A DNA stretch of 64,000 bases from Streptomyces longhuiensis (GCF_020616555.1 NZ_CP085173.1:186001-250000), one strand, 5' to 3'. Positions 35,281 to 44,876 are shown, counted from the first letter of the stretch. The notes: generated from the letters alone by a model not told the origin. Numbers and translations are program-made.

Positions 35281-36289
35281 TCACCACCTGGCGCGCAGCA
35301 CGCCGTCTCTGTCAGGCAGCGCGACCTGGAACAGCGGGTGGCGTTCGTCGAGGGCCAGAGGCAGGGCGCAGGCCGCCCTCGCGCCCGCCACCAAAGTGGT
35401 CAGCTGTTGGTGGTCGGTCTCGTCGACGGTCACGTGGCGGATCGTTCCGTCCGGTGCCTCCCAGACGAAGTCCACGGATTCGTCCTCGGGCAGTGCGGCA
35501 AGGATCGCGTCGACATCAGGGGTGAGGTCGAGGTCGGGCCAGACGGTCAGGAGCGTGCGTGGGCCGAGCGCGGAGCGAACGGTGTCGAGGTTGTCCTCGG
35601 TGAGGCGGTGCCAGCGGGTGGCGTTGCGGAGGTAGGCCTCTTCCAGGAGTAGCGTCTGCGGTGTGGCAAGTTCTGCGCGTACTCGTTCCCAAAAGTCCTC
35701 GTCCGCAGCCTGTGTCACCTCTGGCTCCTCAAGGTCTGCGGCGTAGGGCGAGGCCGTGATCGGTTCCGCGAACAGGCCGAGCTCGCGGGTCCGGGCGACG
35801 GCTGCTTCGCAAGGCTGGTCGCTGCCGACGTACACGTACTGGTCCCACCCGACGTGCACGGTGAACGTGTCACCCCACTCCAGCCTGCACCAGGCGCCCT
35901 GGTCGCGGAGCATGGCCCGGACCAGCTCCAGCGCGACCGGCACTGAGACCTCGGCCCCGTCGTAGTAGCCGGTCAGGTCCGGCGGGAACAGTCCACCGAG
36001 GCCGTGTCCGTCAACCGGTGCCTCCAGGCCGAAGTTGACGAAGCCGGTGACCTCGGGCTCGCGGATCTCCAGCCGGTCAATGCCCGAGTCCTGCGCAAAG
36101 GCGACGATCGCCTCCAAGTAGGCTACTTCGACCGGCCGGCCCGTGGTCGCTCACCGTGTCTTCGGCGCCGTTGTAGTGCCCGCGCTCGTCGCGGTCGGCG
36201 GGGTCGTACTTGGTTATCTGGTGGGCGAAGGACGGCGGCACTCTGCTCCCTGGGCCGGCGAGAAGGAGTGTCAGCGTAGTTCGTGACAA
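35281..36289 (-). pseudogene. Hypothetical protein broken by a 4-bp tandem duplication
   Basis: The start at 36289 (MSRTTLTLLLAGPGSRVPPS) reads FAHQITKYDPADRDERGHYN and NGAEDTVSDHGP, then fails. The next frame takes over as VEVAYLEAIVAFAQDSGIDR, EIREPEVTGFVNFGLEAPVD and runs 280 residues to the stop at 35281. The joint is CCGGCCGG at 36132-36139 on the plus strand, where one CCGG would keep the frame. The full protein would be about 335 residues; the long second frame has only a TTG start and no ribosome site. Either a recent frameshift or a sequencing error. Function unknown. Confidence 0.6.
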
Positions 36290-36390
36290 CCGTCTACCGG
36301 GTGGTCCGCCGCTCTCACAGTCCGGGCTTCCTGTCCTGTCTCAGATAAGCCCGGACAGGGCGATCCCCTGACCTGCAGTGCCCGAACTTA

Positions 36391-37258
36391 GACCGTGTCC
36401 TACATGGTGAGGCTGGGTAGTGCTCCTCAACATGGGTCAGGGGACGTGGAGTTGGATTGTTCCGGACGGGCTGTGGGAGATCGCCAGGCCGTTGATTCCG
36501 GCGGATCGGGTGCGGCCGCAGGGTGGCGGAAAGCAGAACACGCCTGATGAGACGCTGTTCGCCGCGATCATCTACGTACTGGTCAGCGGTTGCGCCTGGC
36601 GGGCGTTGCCGCCCTGTTTTGGGGTGTCGAAGTCGACAGTGCACCGGCGGTTCATGATCTGGTCGAGAGCCGGTGTGTGGGGTCGACTGCACGAGGCGGT
36701 TGTGCACCGGCTGGACGATGCCGGCCTCGTCGATGTCTCCCGTGTCGTGCTGGACTCCGCGCACGTGCGGGCAAAAAAGGGGGCGAACACGCAGGTCCGA
36801 GCCCCGTGGACCGGGGCAAGCCGGGTTCCAAGATGCACATCCTGTCGGACGCGAACGGACTGCCCATCATCGTCGGTCTCTCCGCCGCCAACGTCCACGA
36901 CAGCCTCGCGTTGAAACCCATGGTCGAGGGTCACCAAACGAGACATGACCCCTACCGCGGACGCTACTTCAAGCCACAACGCCTTCACGCAGACAAGGCC
37001 TACGACATCCCTCACCTGCGGCGATGGCTCTGGGGCAAGCACATCGGGGTCCGCATCGCCCGCAAGGGTGTCGAGTCCAGCGAACGATTAGGGCGCCGCA
37101 GGTGGGTGATCGAGCGGACGATGTCGTGGCTGTCGGGCTACCGCAGACTCAGCCCCCGTTACGAGCGCCAACCCGCCAACTACCTGGCCTTTCTCGGCCT
37201 CGCCGCAGCCCTCTGCTGCTACAAACGGCTCCTCAAACTCACCATGTAGGACAACGTC
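36391..37258 (+). mobile_element. IS5-family (IS427-type) element, intact copy B
   Basis: An 868-bp copy of the element at 8674-9541 in the same orientation, flanked by TTA at 36388-36390 and 37259-37261. Encoded proteins are identical to copy A, pointing to recent movement. Confidence 0.9.
36420..37249 (+). CDS. IS5-family transposase, two frames joined by -1 frameshift (copy B)
   Basis: Same protein as copy A. The first frame (GTG 36420) carries the first catalytic Asp and would stop at 36914; the second carries the remaining Asp and Glu blocks and ends at 37249. The heptamer A AAA AAG lies at 36773-36779. A complete DDE transposase needs -1 slippage there. Downstream DNA continues directly into the spacer before a HAD hydrolase gene. 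Confidence 0.85.
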
Positions 37259-37377
37259 TTAACTGAGACGGCTATTTGCATGACGTCTCGAGTGAGTGCA
37301 GGCAACTCAACTTGCGGCATATGCCAATGGGCACAGTTTCGGCGGCCGGTGGGGCGTCCGATCACCAGACTGGGTGG

Positions 37378-38058
37378 GTGACGTCACGACTCTCCTCCCC
37401 TAAAGATCTCCGTGCTGTTCTCTTCGACTCAGGCGGCGTGCTGATGCAGCCGATCGGCGGTCGGTGGAACCCACGAGCCGACTTCGAGCAGACCGTCCTC
37501 TCCCACTCCCCCTCCATCACGCCGGAACAGTTCGCGGCGGCCATCATCACGGGCGACCAATTCTTCGCCGCCTCGGCCTCGACACCCGACTATGACGACT
37601 ACCACCGGGTGATGCTTCGTGACCTCGGCGTCGCACCAACCTTGCAGCTCCTCGCCGACCTGCGTCGTGAGGTCCCGCCTGCCACGGTCCTGGAGACGTA
37701 CCCCGAGGTCATGGGAACTCTCAAAGAGCTGAGCCGGCGGGGCGTGCGGATGGCGGTGGTCTCGGACGCCTGGCCCGATCTGCCCAAGCTCCACGCCGGA
37801 CTCGGGATCGGCCAGTTCTTCGAGGCGTATGCGATCTCCGCCGAACTAGGCTGCGACAAGCCGGACCCGCGCATGTACCACCGCGCCAGCACCGCGCTCA
37901 ATCTCGCCCCCGCACAATGCCTCTTCGTCGACGACGATCCGAGCCTGGTCGCCGCCGCGATCACACTCGGATACGCAGGACGCGCCATCTGTCGCAACTC
38001 GATGACATCCGATGTGCCGTCCATCGCGTCCTTGACGGAACTACTGGACCTCTTCTGA
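37378..38058 (+). CDS. HAD-family hydrolase
   Basis: A 226-residue HAD protein. Motif I is LRAVLFDSGGVLMQPIGGRW, with Asp-x-Ser instead of the usual Asp-x-Asp, as in some haloacid dehalogenase and phosphatase branches. Motif II is MAVVSDAWPDLPKLHAGLGI, the Lys of motif III lies in ELGCDKPDPRMYHRASTALN and motif IV is CLFVDDDPSLVAAAITLGYA. The start GTG 37378 gives the family-typical N-terminus; an upstream ATG would add unlikely residues after the IS end. Likely substrate: small phosphate ester or organic acid. Confidence 0.8.
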   Translation: MTSRLSSPKDLRAVLFDSGGVLMQPIGGRWNPRADFEQTVLSHSPSITPEQFAAAIITGDQFFAASASTPDYDDYHRVMLRDLGVAPTLQLLADLRREVPPATVLETYPEVMGTLKELSRRGVRMAVVSDAWPDLPKLHAGLGIGQFFEAYAISAELGCDKPDPRMYHRASTALNLAPAQCLFVDDDPSLVAAAITLGYAGRAICRNSMTSDVPSIASLTELLDLF

Positions 38059-38128
38059 CACAGTCCTGCATGGCCGTCTCTTCGTCAGCTCTTTCTACAG
38101 AGAGCTGTCCATCACGTACGGTCTGCCG

Positions 38129-38593
38129 ATGACGGTGGAAGGTTCGAAGGCCCCAAAACCCCGGGTGCAACTGGTCATTGGCATCGTCCGGAGGTGCAGC
38201 GAGGTTCTGCTCGTGTGCGGGAGCCTCGGCGCCGACGGGGAGATTCTCTGGTAACTTCCCGGCGGCGGGGTCGAGGACGGCCAGCTCATGCACGAAGCCC
38301 TGCGGCGCGAGCTCAAGGAGGAGACCGGGCTGCTGGTGGGCGACCCGGTACGGACCACATTCCTCATGCACATCAACTCCGAGCCCTACCCTTCGGCGCT
38401 GGCCGCTGCCTTTGAGATCGACGAATGGTCGGGGACCATCGCGCCACAGGACGACGACATCAACCAGGCTGCCTTCTTCCCGCTTCCCGACGCTCTGAAG
38501 CTGCTCGGCAGGTTGGATAGCGCAACCCAGCGGGAACCGATCGTCGGCTACCTGACCGGAGATGTCGCGCCAGGAACTACTTGGCTCTACTGA
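38129..38593 (+). pseudogene. Nudix hydrolase with an internal nonsense codon
   Basis: From ATG 38129 the frame reads MTVEGSKAPKPRVQLVIGIV and reaches GADGEILW, where TAA at 38252 replaces what should be a Gln codon (CAA) before LPGGGVEDGQ. The same frame continues without shift through the Nudix box EALRRELKEETGLLVGDPVR and ends at 38593. The first box position that is normally Glu is Gln here. A single C-to-T change explains the break; downstream reinitiation at ATG 38288 would omit the first strands. Confidence 0.7.
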
Positions 38594-38674
38594 AACCGGG
38601 GCAAGAACGAGACGCTCGTGCTGGTGCCCCCGCCAGGGGAATGCCGGCCGCTGGTTCACAGTCGGCGCGAACGC

Positions 38675-38806
38675 TCATTTCTGGCCGCGGCTGAGCCAAT
38701 GGGCGATGTCGCCGATGACGGCGGGGTCGACATGCTGCGGAATACCGTATTCGGCGGGGGTGGATGGTCCTGCGCCGGGGAAGAACAGGTGGTTGTCGGC
38801 TTCTTG
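38675..38806 (-). pseudogene. Alpha/beta hydrolase, 3' part cut off by the IS605-type insertion
   Basis: The minus strand reads EADNHLFFPGAGPSTPAEYG then IPQHVDPAVIGDIAHWLSRG and stops at 38675. This is the missing C-terminus of the hydrolase whose first part lies at 40696-41433; the two are separated by about 1.9 kb of tnpA/tnpB DNA. The NHLFF segment carries the catalytic His of the broken enzyme. Confidence 0.75.
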
Positions 38807-38890
38807 AAGTGCTCTCCTCCCTTCGCAGGCTCAGGAAGGAGATTCCTGCTTACCTTGCGGCAGCGGGCTTGACGCCACGGGTGCGCCTGA
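38804..38890 (-). ncRNA. Candidate omega RNA (TnpB guide RNA scaffold)
   Basis: TnpB effectors use an RNA made from the 3' end of tnpB plus the right end of the element. Here the tnpB tail is followed by CTCCTTCC-TGAGCCTGC-GAAGGGAGGAG, a stem-loop, and the end ACTTCAA. The guide would be copied from flanking hydrolase sequence GAAGCCGACAACC onward. Confidence 0.4.
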
Positions 38891-40169
38891 CGACTGCCCT
38901 CCCGGCAGCCGGGATCGCCACGAGGCCGATCCGGTACAGGTGCAAGACGTTCCGGGCCGCGTTCCAGTCGGCATTCGCCGACCATCCGCAGTCCGGGTTC
39001 TTGCATACGAACGTGGCCTGGTCTTCGCGGCTGCCGGGCGTGATGAATCCGCACGCGGAGCAGCGCTGGGAGGTGTTCGGGGCGGGTACCTTGACCAGTG
39101 TTCCGCCGTTTCGGGCGGTTTTGTACGTCAGCAGTGTCACGGTGCGGCCCCACGCCTCCTGGCTGATGGAACGGTTCAGGCCGGACTTCTGCGCGACGTT
39201 CTTCCCCGGGTTCTCGATGGTTCCCTTGGCGGACTTGACCATGTTCGTGATCTGCAACTGCTCTACCACGACCGTGCCGTACTGGTTGGCGATGGCGGTG
39301 GTGGACTTGTGCTGCCAGTCGATTGCTCGGCGCGTGGCTCTTGCGCGGAGCTGCTTGATCTGGTCGTAGGTGACGTGCAGCCGGTTGGAGCTGCGCTCTT
39401 TCGGCTTGCGGAAGCTCTTGCGGTGCGCGGCGCGCTGTTCCAGGCGGAGCAGTTTGGCCTTCTCATCCGGGTTCAGCCACTTGTCCCGGTCGGCGGTGCC
39501 GTCCGGGAGCCGGGGCGGCCGGTCGTGGTCCTGGTGGTTGCCGTCGGACAGCGCAAGCGGCAGGTTCACCCCGGCGTCGATACCGACCTCGGGACCCTGG
39601 TGGGGCTCCGGCTTGAGCTCAAGGGTCTGGATACGGAAGGCGATGTGCCAGCCGAGCCCGTCTTTGACCAGCCGTGCCCCGGTGATCCGGTTCTCCTTGT
39701 TGGCGAGCTTGCCGACGGGGAGATCCTTGGTCCAGCGGAACCGGACACGGCCCACCTTGGGGATGTTGACCATGCCCCACCGTCGGTGTACTCGCTTGAT
39801 CTGCAAGTCCCGGCCCTGCGGGATGTCCACCGACAATGCCGTGCGGAAGCGGGCCTTGAAGTTCGGCTCGTCCGCACGCCCGTCCCAGCAGTTCCGCCAC
39901 GCCTGGAAGTACGTCTTGAGTACCGCCTGCGCGGCCTGCGCGGGCAGCACCGCGTACCAGTCGATCTCCTTGCGGGCCTGCCGCAACGCCTGATCCATGC
40001 GCGTCAGAGCGCGCTGACACTTCGGCGTCATCTGCCACAGGTCGTGGAGCTGATTCCACATCGCGCGTGCCGCGTGCGCCTGGTCATCCATGAGCCGGAC
40101 CTGTGCGGGCGTCAGCGCCAGCCGGGCGCGGTGCCCGAACTGCCGCTTCTCCCACACGAGTTCACCCAT
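38850..40169 (-). CDS. tnpB: RNA-guided endonuclease TnpB (IS605-type)
   Basis: A 439-residue protein from ATG 40169 (MGELVWEKRQFGHRARLALT). The RuvC-like nuclease has the catalytic Asp in VGIDAGVNLPLALSDG, Glu in TVVVEQLQITNMVKSAKGTI, a zinc ribbon (CSACGFITPG, CKNPDCGWS) and the last Asp in ANADWNAARNVLHLYRIGLV. All are in frame, so it should be an active guide-RNA-dependent nuclease helping the element persist. It overlaps the divergent tnpA start by two to three bases. Confidence 0.88.
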   Translation of the reverse strand: MGELVWEKRQFGHRARLALTPAQVRLMDDQAHAARAMWNQLHDLWQMTPKCQRALTRMDQALRQARKEIDWYAVLPAQAAQAVLKTYFQAWRNCWDGRADEPNFKARFRTALSVDIPQGRDLQIKRVHRRWGMVNIPKVGRVRFRWTKDLPVGKLANKENRITGARLVKDGLGWHIAFRIQTLELKPEPHQGPEVGIDAGVNLPLALSDGNHQDHDRPPRLPDGTADRDKWLNPDEKAKLLRLEQRAAHRKSFRKPKERSSNRLHVTYDQIKQLRARATRRAIDWQHKSTTAIANQYGTVVVEQLQITNMVKSAKGTIENPGKNVAQKSGLNRSISQEAWGRTVTLLTYKTARNGGTLVKVPAPNTSQRCSACGFITPGSREDQATFVCKNPDCGWSANADWNAARNVLHLYRIGLVAIPAAGRAVVRRTRGVKPAAAR

Positions 40170-40600
40170 GACCATCACCCTGGAACCCAAATCCTGACGT
40201 ACGCACCGGCCGTCACGTCGTCTATAACCTTCACGTCCACTTGGTATTCGTCACCAAGTATCGGCGTAAGGCATTCACCGACGCCATGCTGACGCGCACC
40301 GAGGAGATCATGCGCGACGTCTGCACCGACTTCGAGGCCGAACTCAAGCAGTTCAACGGCGATCAGGACCATGTGCATCTGCTCGTGCACTATCCGCCCA
40401 AGGTCCAGCTCTCCAAACTGGTCAACTCCCTCAAGGGCGTCAGCTCCCGCAGGCTTCGCCAGGAATACGACAGCCACGTCCGCCGCTACCTGTGGGGCGG
40501 ACACTTCTGGTCCGGCTCCTACTTCGCCGGATCCTGCGGCGGCGCACCGCTGACCGTCGTCAAGCAGTACATCGAAAACCAGCAGCGCCCCACCGGCTGA
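40168..40600 (+). pseudogene. tnpA: IS200-type transposase TnpA, frameshifted near its start
   Basis: The Y1 HUH transposase reads RTGRHVVYNLHVHLVFVTKY, then the HUH motif in DQDHVHLLVHYPPKVQLSKL, KGVSSRRLRQEYDSHVRRYL and the catalytic Tyr in VVKQYIENQ. No start codon precedes this frame after an in-frame TGA. ATG 40168 lies in another frame as MTITLEP and would join if one A of the AAA at about 40189 were removed. TTG 40241 would drop the first strand. It may be inactive, or the extra A may be a sequencing error. Confidence 0.6.
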
Positions 40601-40662
40601 GGACAACACTGCGGACCCGTGCGAACGTGCGGGTCACAGCAGCCCTGAGATGGCCTTCACCC

Positions 40663-40678
40663 CCGCCGTAAACGGCGG
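40663..40678. repeat. Subterminal hairpin of the IS605-type element
   Basis: CCGCCGTAAACGGCGG is a perfect hairpin, the type recognised by Y1 transposases at element ends. Confidence 0.6.
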
Positions 40679-40695
40679 AACACTGGCCAAGATCA

Positions 40696-41433
40696 AAGGT
40701 AGACACGGATATCGGCTTCCGGGCGGCCGGCCAGGCCCGTCCGCCATCGCACCAGGTCGTTGGCGACGGTGACCTGGTAGTCGCGTCCTCCTTGGAGGAT
40801 GAGTATCGGCTTGCTGAGTCCGGCCGCGATTGCGACCGGGTCGTAGTCACACAGTTCGAGCCAGTACGGCGCGGACAGGCCGAACGGCAGCTCCGCTGCG
40901 GGGGTCGAGGGCGTGAGGTCCACGCTGTCGACCAGGGCGGCCTGCCGCTGAAAGGTTTCGATGACCGCGGGCGGGACCTGGTCGGGGAGCACGTTGGCGA
41001 GGTAGCTGACGACGCGGACAGCAGCGTGGTGCATCGGCTGCGTGTCACCGGCCGTGATCACCAGGCCCGCCACCGTGGGTGCGGCGACGGCGACGGCGGG
41101 GGCGACCTTGCCGCCCATGCTGTGGCCGAGGACGAAGACCCGCTCGGGGTCCACCGAGCGATGGCTACGAAGCAGGCCGACCGCGTCGACGGCATGCGGC
41201 ACGTATTCCTGCGTCATCGTCAGGTCCGATGCCGCGGCAACATCGCGGTGGGCGAATGTCGCCTTGTCAAAGCGCAGCGCCGTCGTCCCGCGGCTGGCGA
41301 GCCCCCAGGCCAGGTCCTTGAGCGGTTTGTTCGGCCCGCTGGTCTCGTCGCGGTCGAACGGTCCACCACCGGCGAGCAGCACCACGCCGGGGCCGGGAGC
41401 CTGACCGCGGGGGACGCTCACCGTGCCTGACAC
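40696..41433 (-). pseudogene. Alpha/beta hydrolase, 5' part, interrupted by IS605-type element
   Basis: From GTG 41433 the frame reads SVPRGQAPGPGVVLLAGGGP, LAWGLASRGTTALRFDKATF, the nucleophile elbow VFVLGHSMGGKVAPAVAVAA and the acid-bearing strand KPILILQGGRDYQVTVANDL, then ends IRVYL at the element boundary. Coding-like sequence extends upstream (FSEHEVTVGTGPFAV) towards 41490 without a start, so the 5' end is also affected by the junction with an ArsR remnant. The catalytic His is at 38675-38806. Confidence 0.75.
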
Positions 41434-41499
41434 CGCGAAGGGGCCGGTGCCGACGGTGACCTCGTGCTCGCTGAAGCGGCCGGGCTCGGCATAGGGACA

Positions 41500-41844
41500 G
41501 CAACGGCCAATTCACTGTCGCTCGACGACCATCGCAGCGCATTCGCTGCCGCTCTGGCGGTCCTGACTGCAGAATTCACCTCGTATCTCGGCCGTGGCAC
41601 GGCCGACCCGGTAGCCGACCAGGTCGGCTACCGGCAGCATGCCGTCTGGCTCAGCCCTGAAGAACTGCACGGGATGATCGGCGGGATGCGGGAGGCAATC
41701 GCTCCCCACTTGGCCAACGAGCCATCGCCCGACCGCACGCAGTACCTGATCAGCCCGATCCTCTTCCCCGTCGAAGCACCGCCGACCGAGACCGGAACCG
41801 ACAACACTGGAGCGGGCAGTCAGAGCCCGGGACCCGGCATATGA
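41500..41844 (+). pseudogene. ArsR-type regulator, C-terminal fragment
   Basis: The plus strand reads FAAALAVLTAEFTSYLGRGT, GYRQHAVWLSPEELHGMIGG and RTQYLISPILFPVEAPPTET before TGA 41842. This matches the C-terminal effector half of Streptomyces ArsR/HTH_20 regulators that end in an ILFPVE block. The DNA-binding half is missing and the junction meets the divergent hydrolase fragment. Confidence 0.5.
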
Positions 41845-42131
41845 CGATCAAGCGCGGCCGGCAGTTGCCGCTCCCGGCTCCTGCATACGCAAGCCCTGCC
41901 GGCGACCGGCCACCACGGCCGGCGGGCCGGGGCACGGCGAACGCCCCCGCTTCGCGTCTGGATGCCGGATAACCTCCCCGTTCCCGGAGTCCAGGAATGG
42001 GTTGCCTGGCGCCTGACGGCGCGTTGTATGGGCGGGGGACGGTCCTCGCCATCCAGTACGTCGAGTACGAGATCGATGTCATCCAGATGTGTTTCCGGGC
42101 TACTCGACTACGCAGATGGCTCAAGCTCTGG
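41845..42131. other. No gene seen
   Basis: Short spacer between convergent reading frames. A stop-rich region with no hairpin strong enough to call. Confidence 0.3.
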
Positions 42132-44042
42132 TCAGGGGGTGACGATGGAGAAGTCCGGGTCGCCCGGGTCGAGGACAGCCGTGAGGCGGAAGAGGGCCGA
42201 GGCGTCGCCGGCGATCTCGATGCCCGCCTTTGCGAGAGCGTCGGCCGTGAGTTCTCCCGTCGCCAGGGCCGGGAGCGTGCGGGCTGTCGTCGTGAGCGTG
42301 ACGTCCGCGTCACCGCTCTGGGGCGCGGCGCTGTAGGTGAGCGCGCCGTTGGCCAGCCGCAGGCGGTACTGCTTGTTCGCGTCGGTCACAATGATGTCGA
42401 TGGTCAGCTTCTCGTCCCACGCCTGGGGGCCATTGACCTGGATGGCGATGGTGTCGAAGAGCATCTCGGTAGTGAGGGCCGAGATGACGTCCGCAGACGC
42501 CGAGACGGTCGGTGTGCCGAACTTCCCCTCGCGTAGCTCGGTCGCGCCCGACAGGTAGATGTTGCGCCACACGCCGTTCTCCGCGCCGTAGCCGAGCTGC
42601 TCGAAGGTATCGGCCAGCAGCTCGCGTGCCGCCGCGTGGTCGGGCTGGGCGAACACGACGTGGCTGAGGAGTTCCGCGGTCCAGCGGAAGTCGCCCTCGT
42701 CGAACGCGGCGCGAGCCTTGTCCACGACGACGTCCGCGCCACCGCCGAGCTCGACGTACCGCCTGCCCTGCTCGACGGGCGGATGCTGCCACAGGTGCGC
42801 GGGGTTGCCGTCGTACCAGCCCATGTACCGCTGGTAGATCGCCTTGAGGTTGTGGCTCACCGAGCCGTAGTAGCCGCGGGCGTGCCAGGCGTGCTCGAGA
42901 GCGGGCGGGAGCTTCAGCTCCTCCGCGATCTCGATGCCGGTCCAACCCTTGTTGATCAGCCGCAGGCACTGGTCGTGCAGATAGGCGTACAGGTCGCGTT
43001 GCTCGGACAGGAATTTCACGACGCGCTCGTTGCCCCAGGTAGGCCAGTGGTGGGACGCAAAGACGGCCTCCGCCTGGTCACCGAAGAGATCGATGGTCTC
43101 GGTGAGGTAGTGGGACCAGGCGTGCGGATCGCGCACCAGTGCACCGCGTAGCGTCAGGAGGTTGTGCAGCGTGTGGGTCGCGTCTTCGGCGGCGCACAGT
43201 GCCTTGTGCTCGGGGAAGTAGACCAGGAACTCGGCTGGTGCCTCGGTGCCGGGCGCCATCTGGAAGATCATCCGGACGCCGTCGACCGTCTCGGTCTGGC
43301 CGGTCTGGGTGATCTCCAGCGTCGGGGCGATGAGCGTGATGTTGCCGGTCGCGACGGTCTGTGCCAGACCGGTTCCGAGCGCACCTTGCGGGCTGCGAGC
43401 CAACGCAGCCCCGAACATGTACGCCGAGCGTCGGGACATCGCGGTTCCGGCGTAGACGTTCTCCGACACGGCGTGCTCCGTGAACTGCGCCGGGGCAATG
43501 ATGGGGACACGGCCGGCGTCCACGTCTTCCTGTGTCGTGACCCCGCGGACACCGCCGAAGTGGTCCACGTGCGGGTGGGTGTAGAGCACGCCGGTGACGG
43601 GCCGGTCGCCGCGGTGCTCGCGATACAGCGCGAGCGCGGCCGCCGCGGTCTCCTGCGTCACCAGCGGGTCCAGCACCAAGACCCCTGTCTCGCCCTCGAT
43701 GAACGTCACGTTCGACAGGTCGAACCCGCGCACCTGGTAGATACCGGGCACGACCTCGAACAGGCCCTGGATCGCATTGAGCATCGACTGGCGCCACAAG
43801 CTTGGGTTCACGCTGTCCGGCGCGTCGCCCTGGAGGAAATCGTAGGTGTCGTTGTCCCAGATCACCGTCCCCGCAGCGTTGGTGATGGCGTTCGGGATCC
43901 GCTTCCCGAGCAGGCCGCGTGTCGCGTCCTGGAAGTCCTGGGTGTCGGAGAACGGCAGGCTGTTCAACAGGGCCTTGTTCTGGATGGCGACGGTCGAGGA
44001 GACAGGCTTGGTCGCTGGAGACATGACACTCATATTGGACAT
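42132..44042 (-). CDS. Alkyl/aryl-sulfatase, metallo-beta-lactamase fold (SdsA1-like)
   Basis: A 636-residue enzyme from ATG 44042. The metal site is GVLYTHPHVDHFGGVRGVTT with the HxHxDH signature, plus EDATHTLHNLLTLRGALVRD and the later His in AVFASHHWPTWGNERVVKFL. A dimerisation domain follows (ALEHAWHARGYYGSVSHNLK) and the end is the SCP2-like sterol-carrier domain FDTIAIQVNGPQAWDEKLTI. No signal peptide is seen, so it may work inside the cell. It should hydrolyse primary alkyl sulfates to alcohol and sulfate. Confidence 0.9.
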   Translation of the reverse strand: MSNMSVMSPATKPVSSTVAIQNKALLNSLPFSDTQDFQDATRGLLGKRIPNAITNAAGTVIWDNDTYDFLQGDAPDSVNPSLWRQSMLNAIQGLFEVVPGIYQVRGFDLSNVTFIEGETGVLVLDPLVTQETAAAALALYREHRGDRPVTGVLYTHPHVDHFGGVRGVTTQEDVDAGRVPIIAPAQFTEHAVSENVYAGTAMSRRSAYMFGAALARSPQGALGTGLAQTVATGNITLIAPTLEITQTGQTETVDGVRMIFQMAPGTEAPAEFLVYFPEHKALCAAEDATHTLHNLLTLRGALVRDPHAWSHYLTETIDLFGDQAEAVFASHHWPTWGNERVVKFLSEQRDLYAYLHDQCLRLINKGWTGIEIAEELKLPPALEHAWHARGYYGSVSHNLKAIYQRYMGWYDGNPAHLWQHPPVEQGRRYVELGGGADVVVDKARAAFDEGDFRWTAELLSHVVFAQPDHAAARELLADTFEQLGYGAENGVWRNIYLSGATELREGKFGTPTVSASADVISALTTEMLFDTIAIQVNGPQAWDEKLTIDIIVTDANKQYRLRLANGALTYSAAPQSGDADVTLTTTARTLPALATGELTADALAKAGIEIAGDASALFRLTAVLDPGDPDFSIVTP

Positions 44043-44876
44043 AAGGCTCTAGCCTCCGCACTCCGACTCACCGACAAAGAACCTAGACCTTGGGGTGTGG
44101 TGTCTTTGCGGCTTGGGGCGGCGCTCGAAGAGGCTGGGCACACGGCGATCGTGGGGCGCGGGATGAAGTTGTGAGGCAGGTTTGATCACTCCGTGACCGT
44201 GCTACCTGGCTCCTCCTCGGTCGTCGCTTGGCCGGGCCTGGGCAACAGGACCTTCCGGCGCCCGCCTCGGCGAGGCGCGAGAGCGCCACGGCCTGCTCTG
44301 AACCAGCGCGCAGGCGGACCGCCGCCACGGGCCGCGCGGAGGGAGCTTGCGCTCCACGCCTGCCGAGCCTCCGTATCCAGACCGCCGCCGTGAACACGAG
44401 ACATGCCAGCAGGCGACGATCGCGGGCGCCCGGGGCGAGGACGGCCGCCTCGTGCTGGTCGTGCCGCATATTGAAGGCACAGCAGCGCTTGCGCAGGCTA
44501 CGCACAACGCACTCCAGCACCTGACGGCGGCCTTCCAAGGAACCGACCAGTGCCGCCTGATGGGCTATCGCACTGGCAGACGCCCTATGCCCGCGCACGG
44601 ACCCGTCATGGGAAACGCGGCAAAATCCATCTACGTCGCCGTCATACACTCCGCATCACCCTGGCGCCCACCGTCGGACGACTGAGCACAGTCGAACTCG
44701 TGACCGACACCAACCGAGCACATCGGCACCGAACCGAACGACGAGACGATCCCGCACCTCGGGAGCAACGCAGCCCAACTCGGAGCCTGCTGCCGGCGTC
44801 AGCCGGTCCTTGCACCAGCGAGAGTCGACGGAATCATCGGTAAGGGAACCCGGGACGACATGCTGCGTGCCTTCCT
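44043..44876. other. Long stretch without a confident gene
   Basis: Frames on both strands are open for over 100 codons, for example IEGTAALAQATHNALQHLTA at about 44476 on the plus strand, but none has a start with a ribosome site or a family I recognise. It is probably degraded sequence. Confidence 0.35.

Larger units (their letters stand above)
38804..40695 (-). mobile_element. IS605-type element with divergent tnpA and tnpB
   Basis: About 1.89 kb inserted inside an alpha/beta hydrolase gene. The tnpB gene runs leftward and tnpA rightward from overlapping starts near 40168. A 7-bp-stem hairpin CCGCCGTAAACGGCGG at 40663-40678 marks the tnpA-side end, and an imperfect hairpin follows tnpB at the other end. 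The element has no target duplication, as expected for HUH-type single-strand transposition. Ends are exact to within about six bases. Confidence 0.8.

Noticed and set aside
44083..44649. A 188-codon minus-strand frame
   Set aside because: No ribosome site, skewed composition and no recognisable domain.
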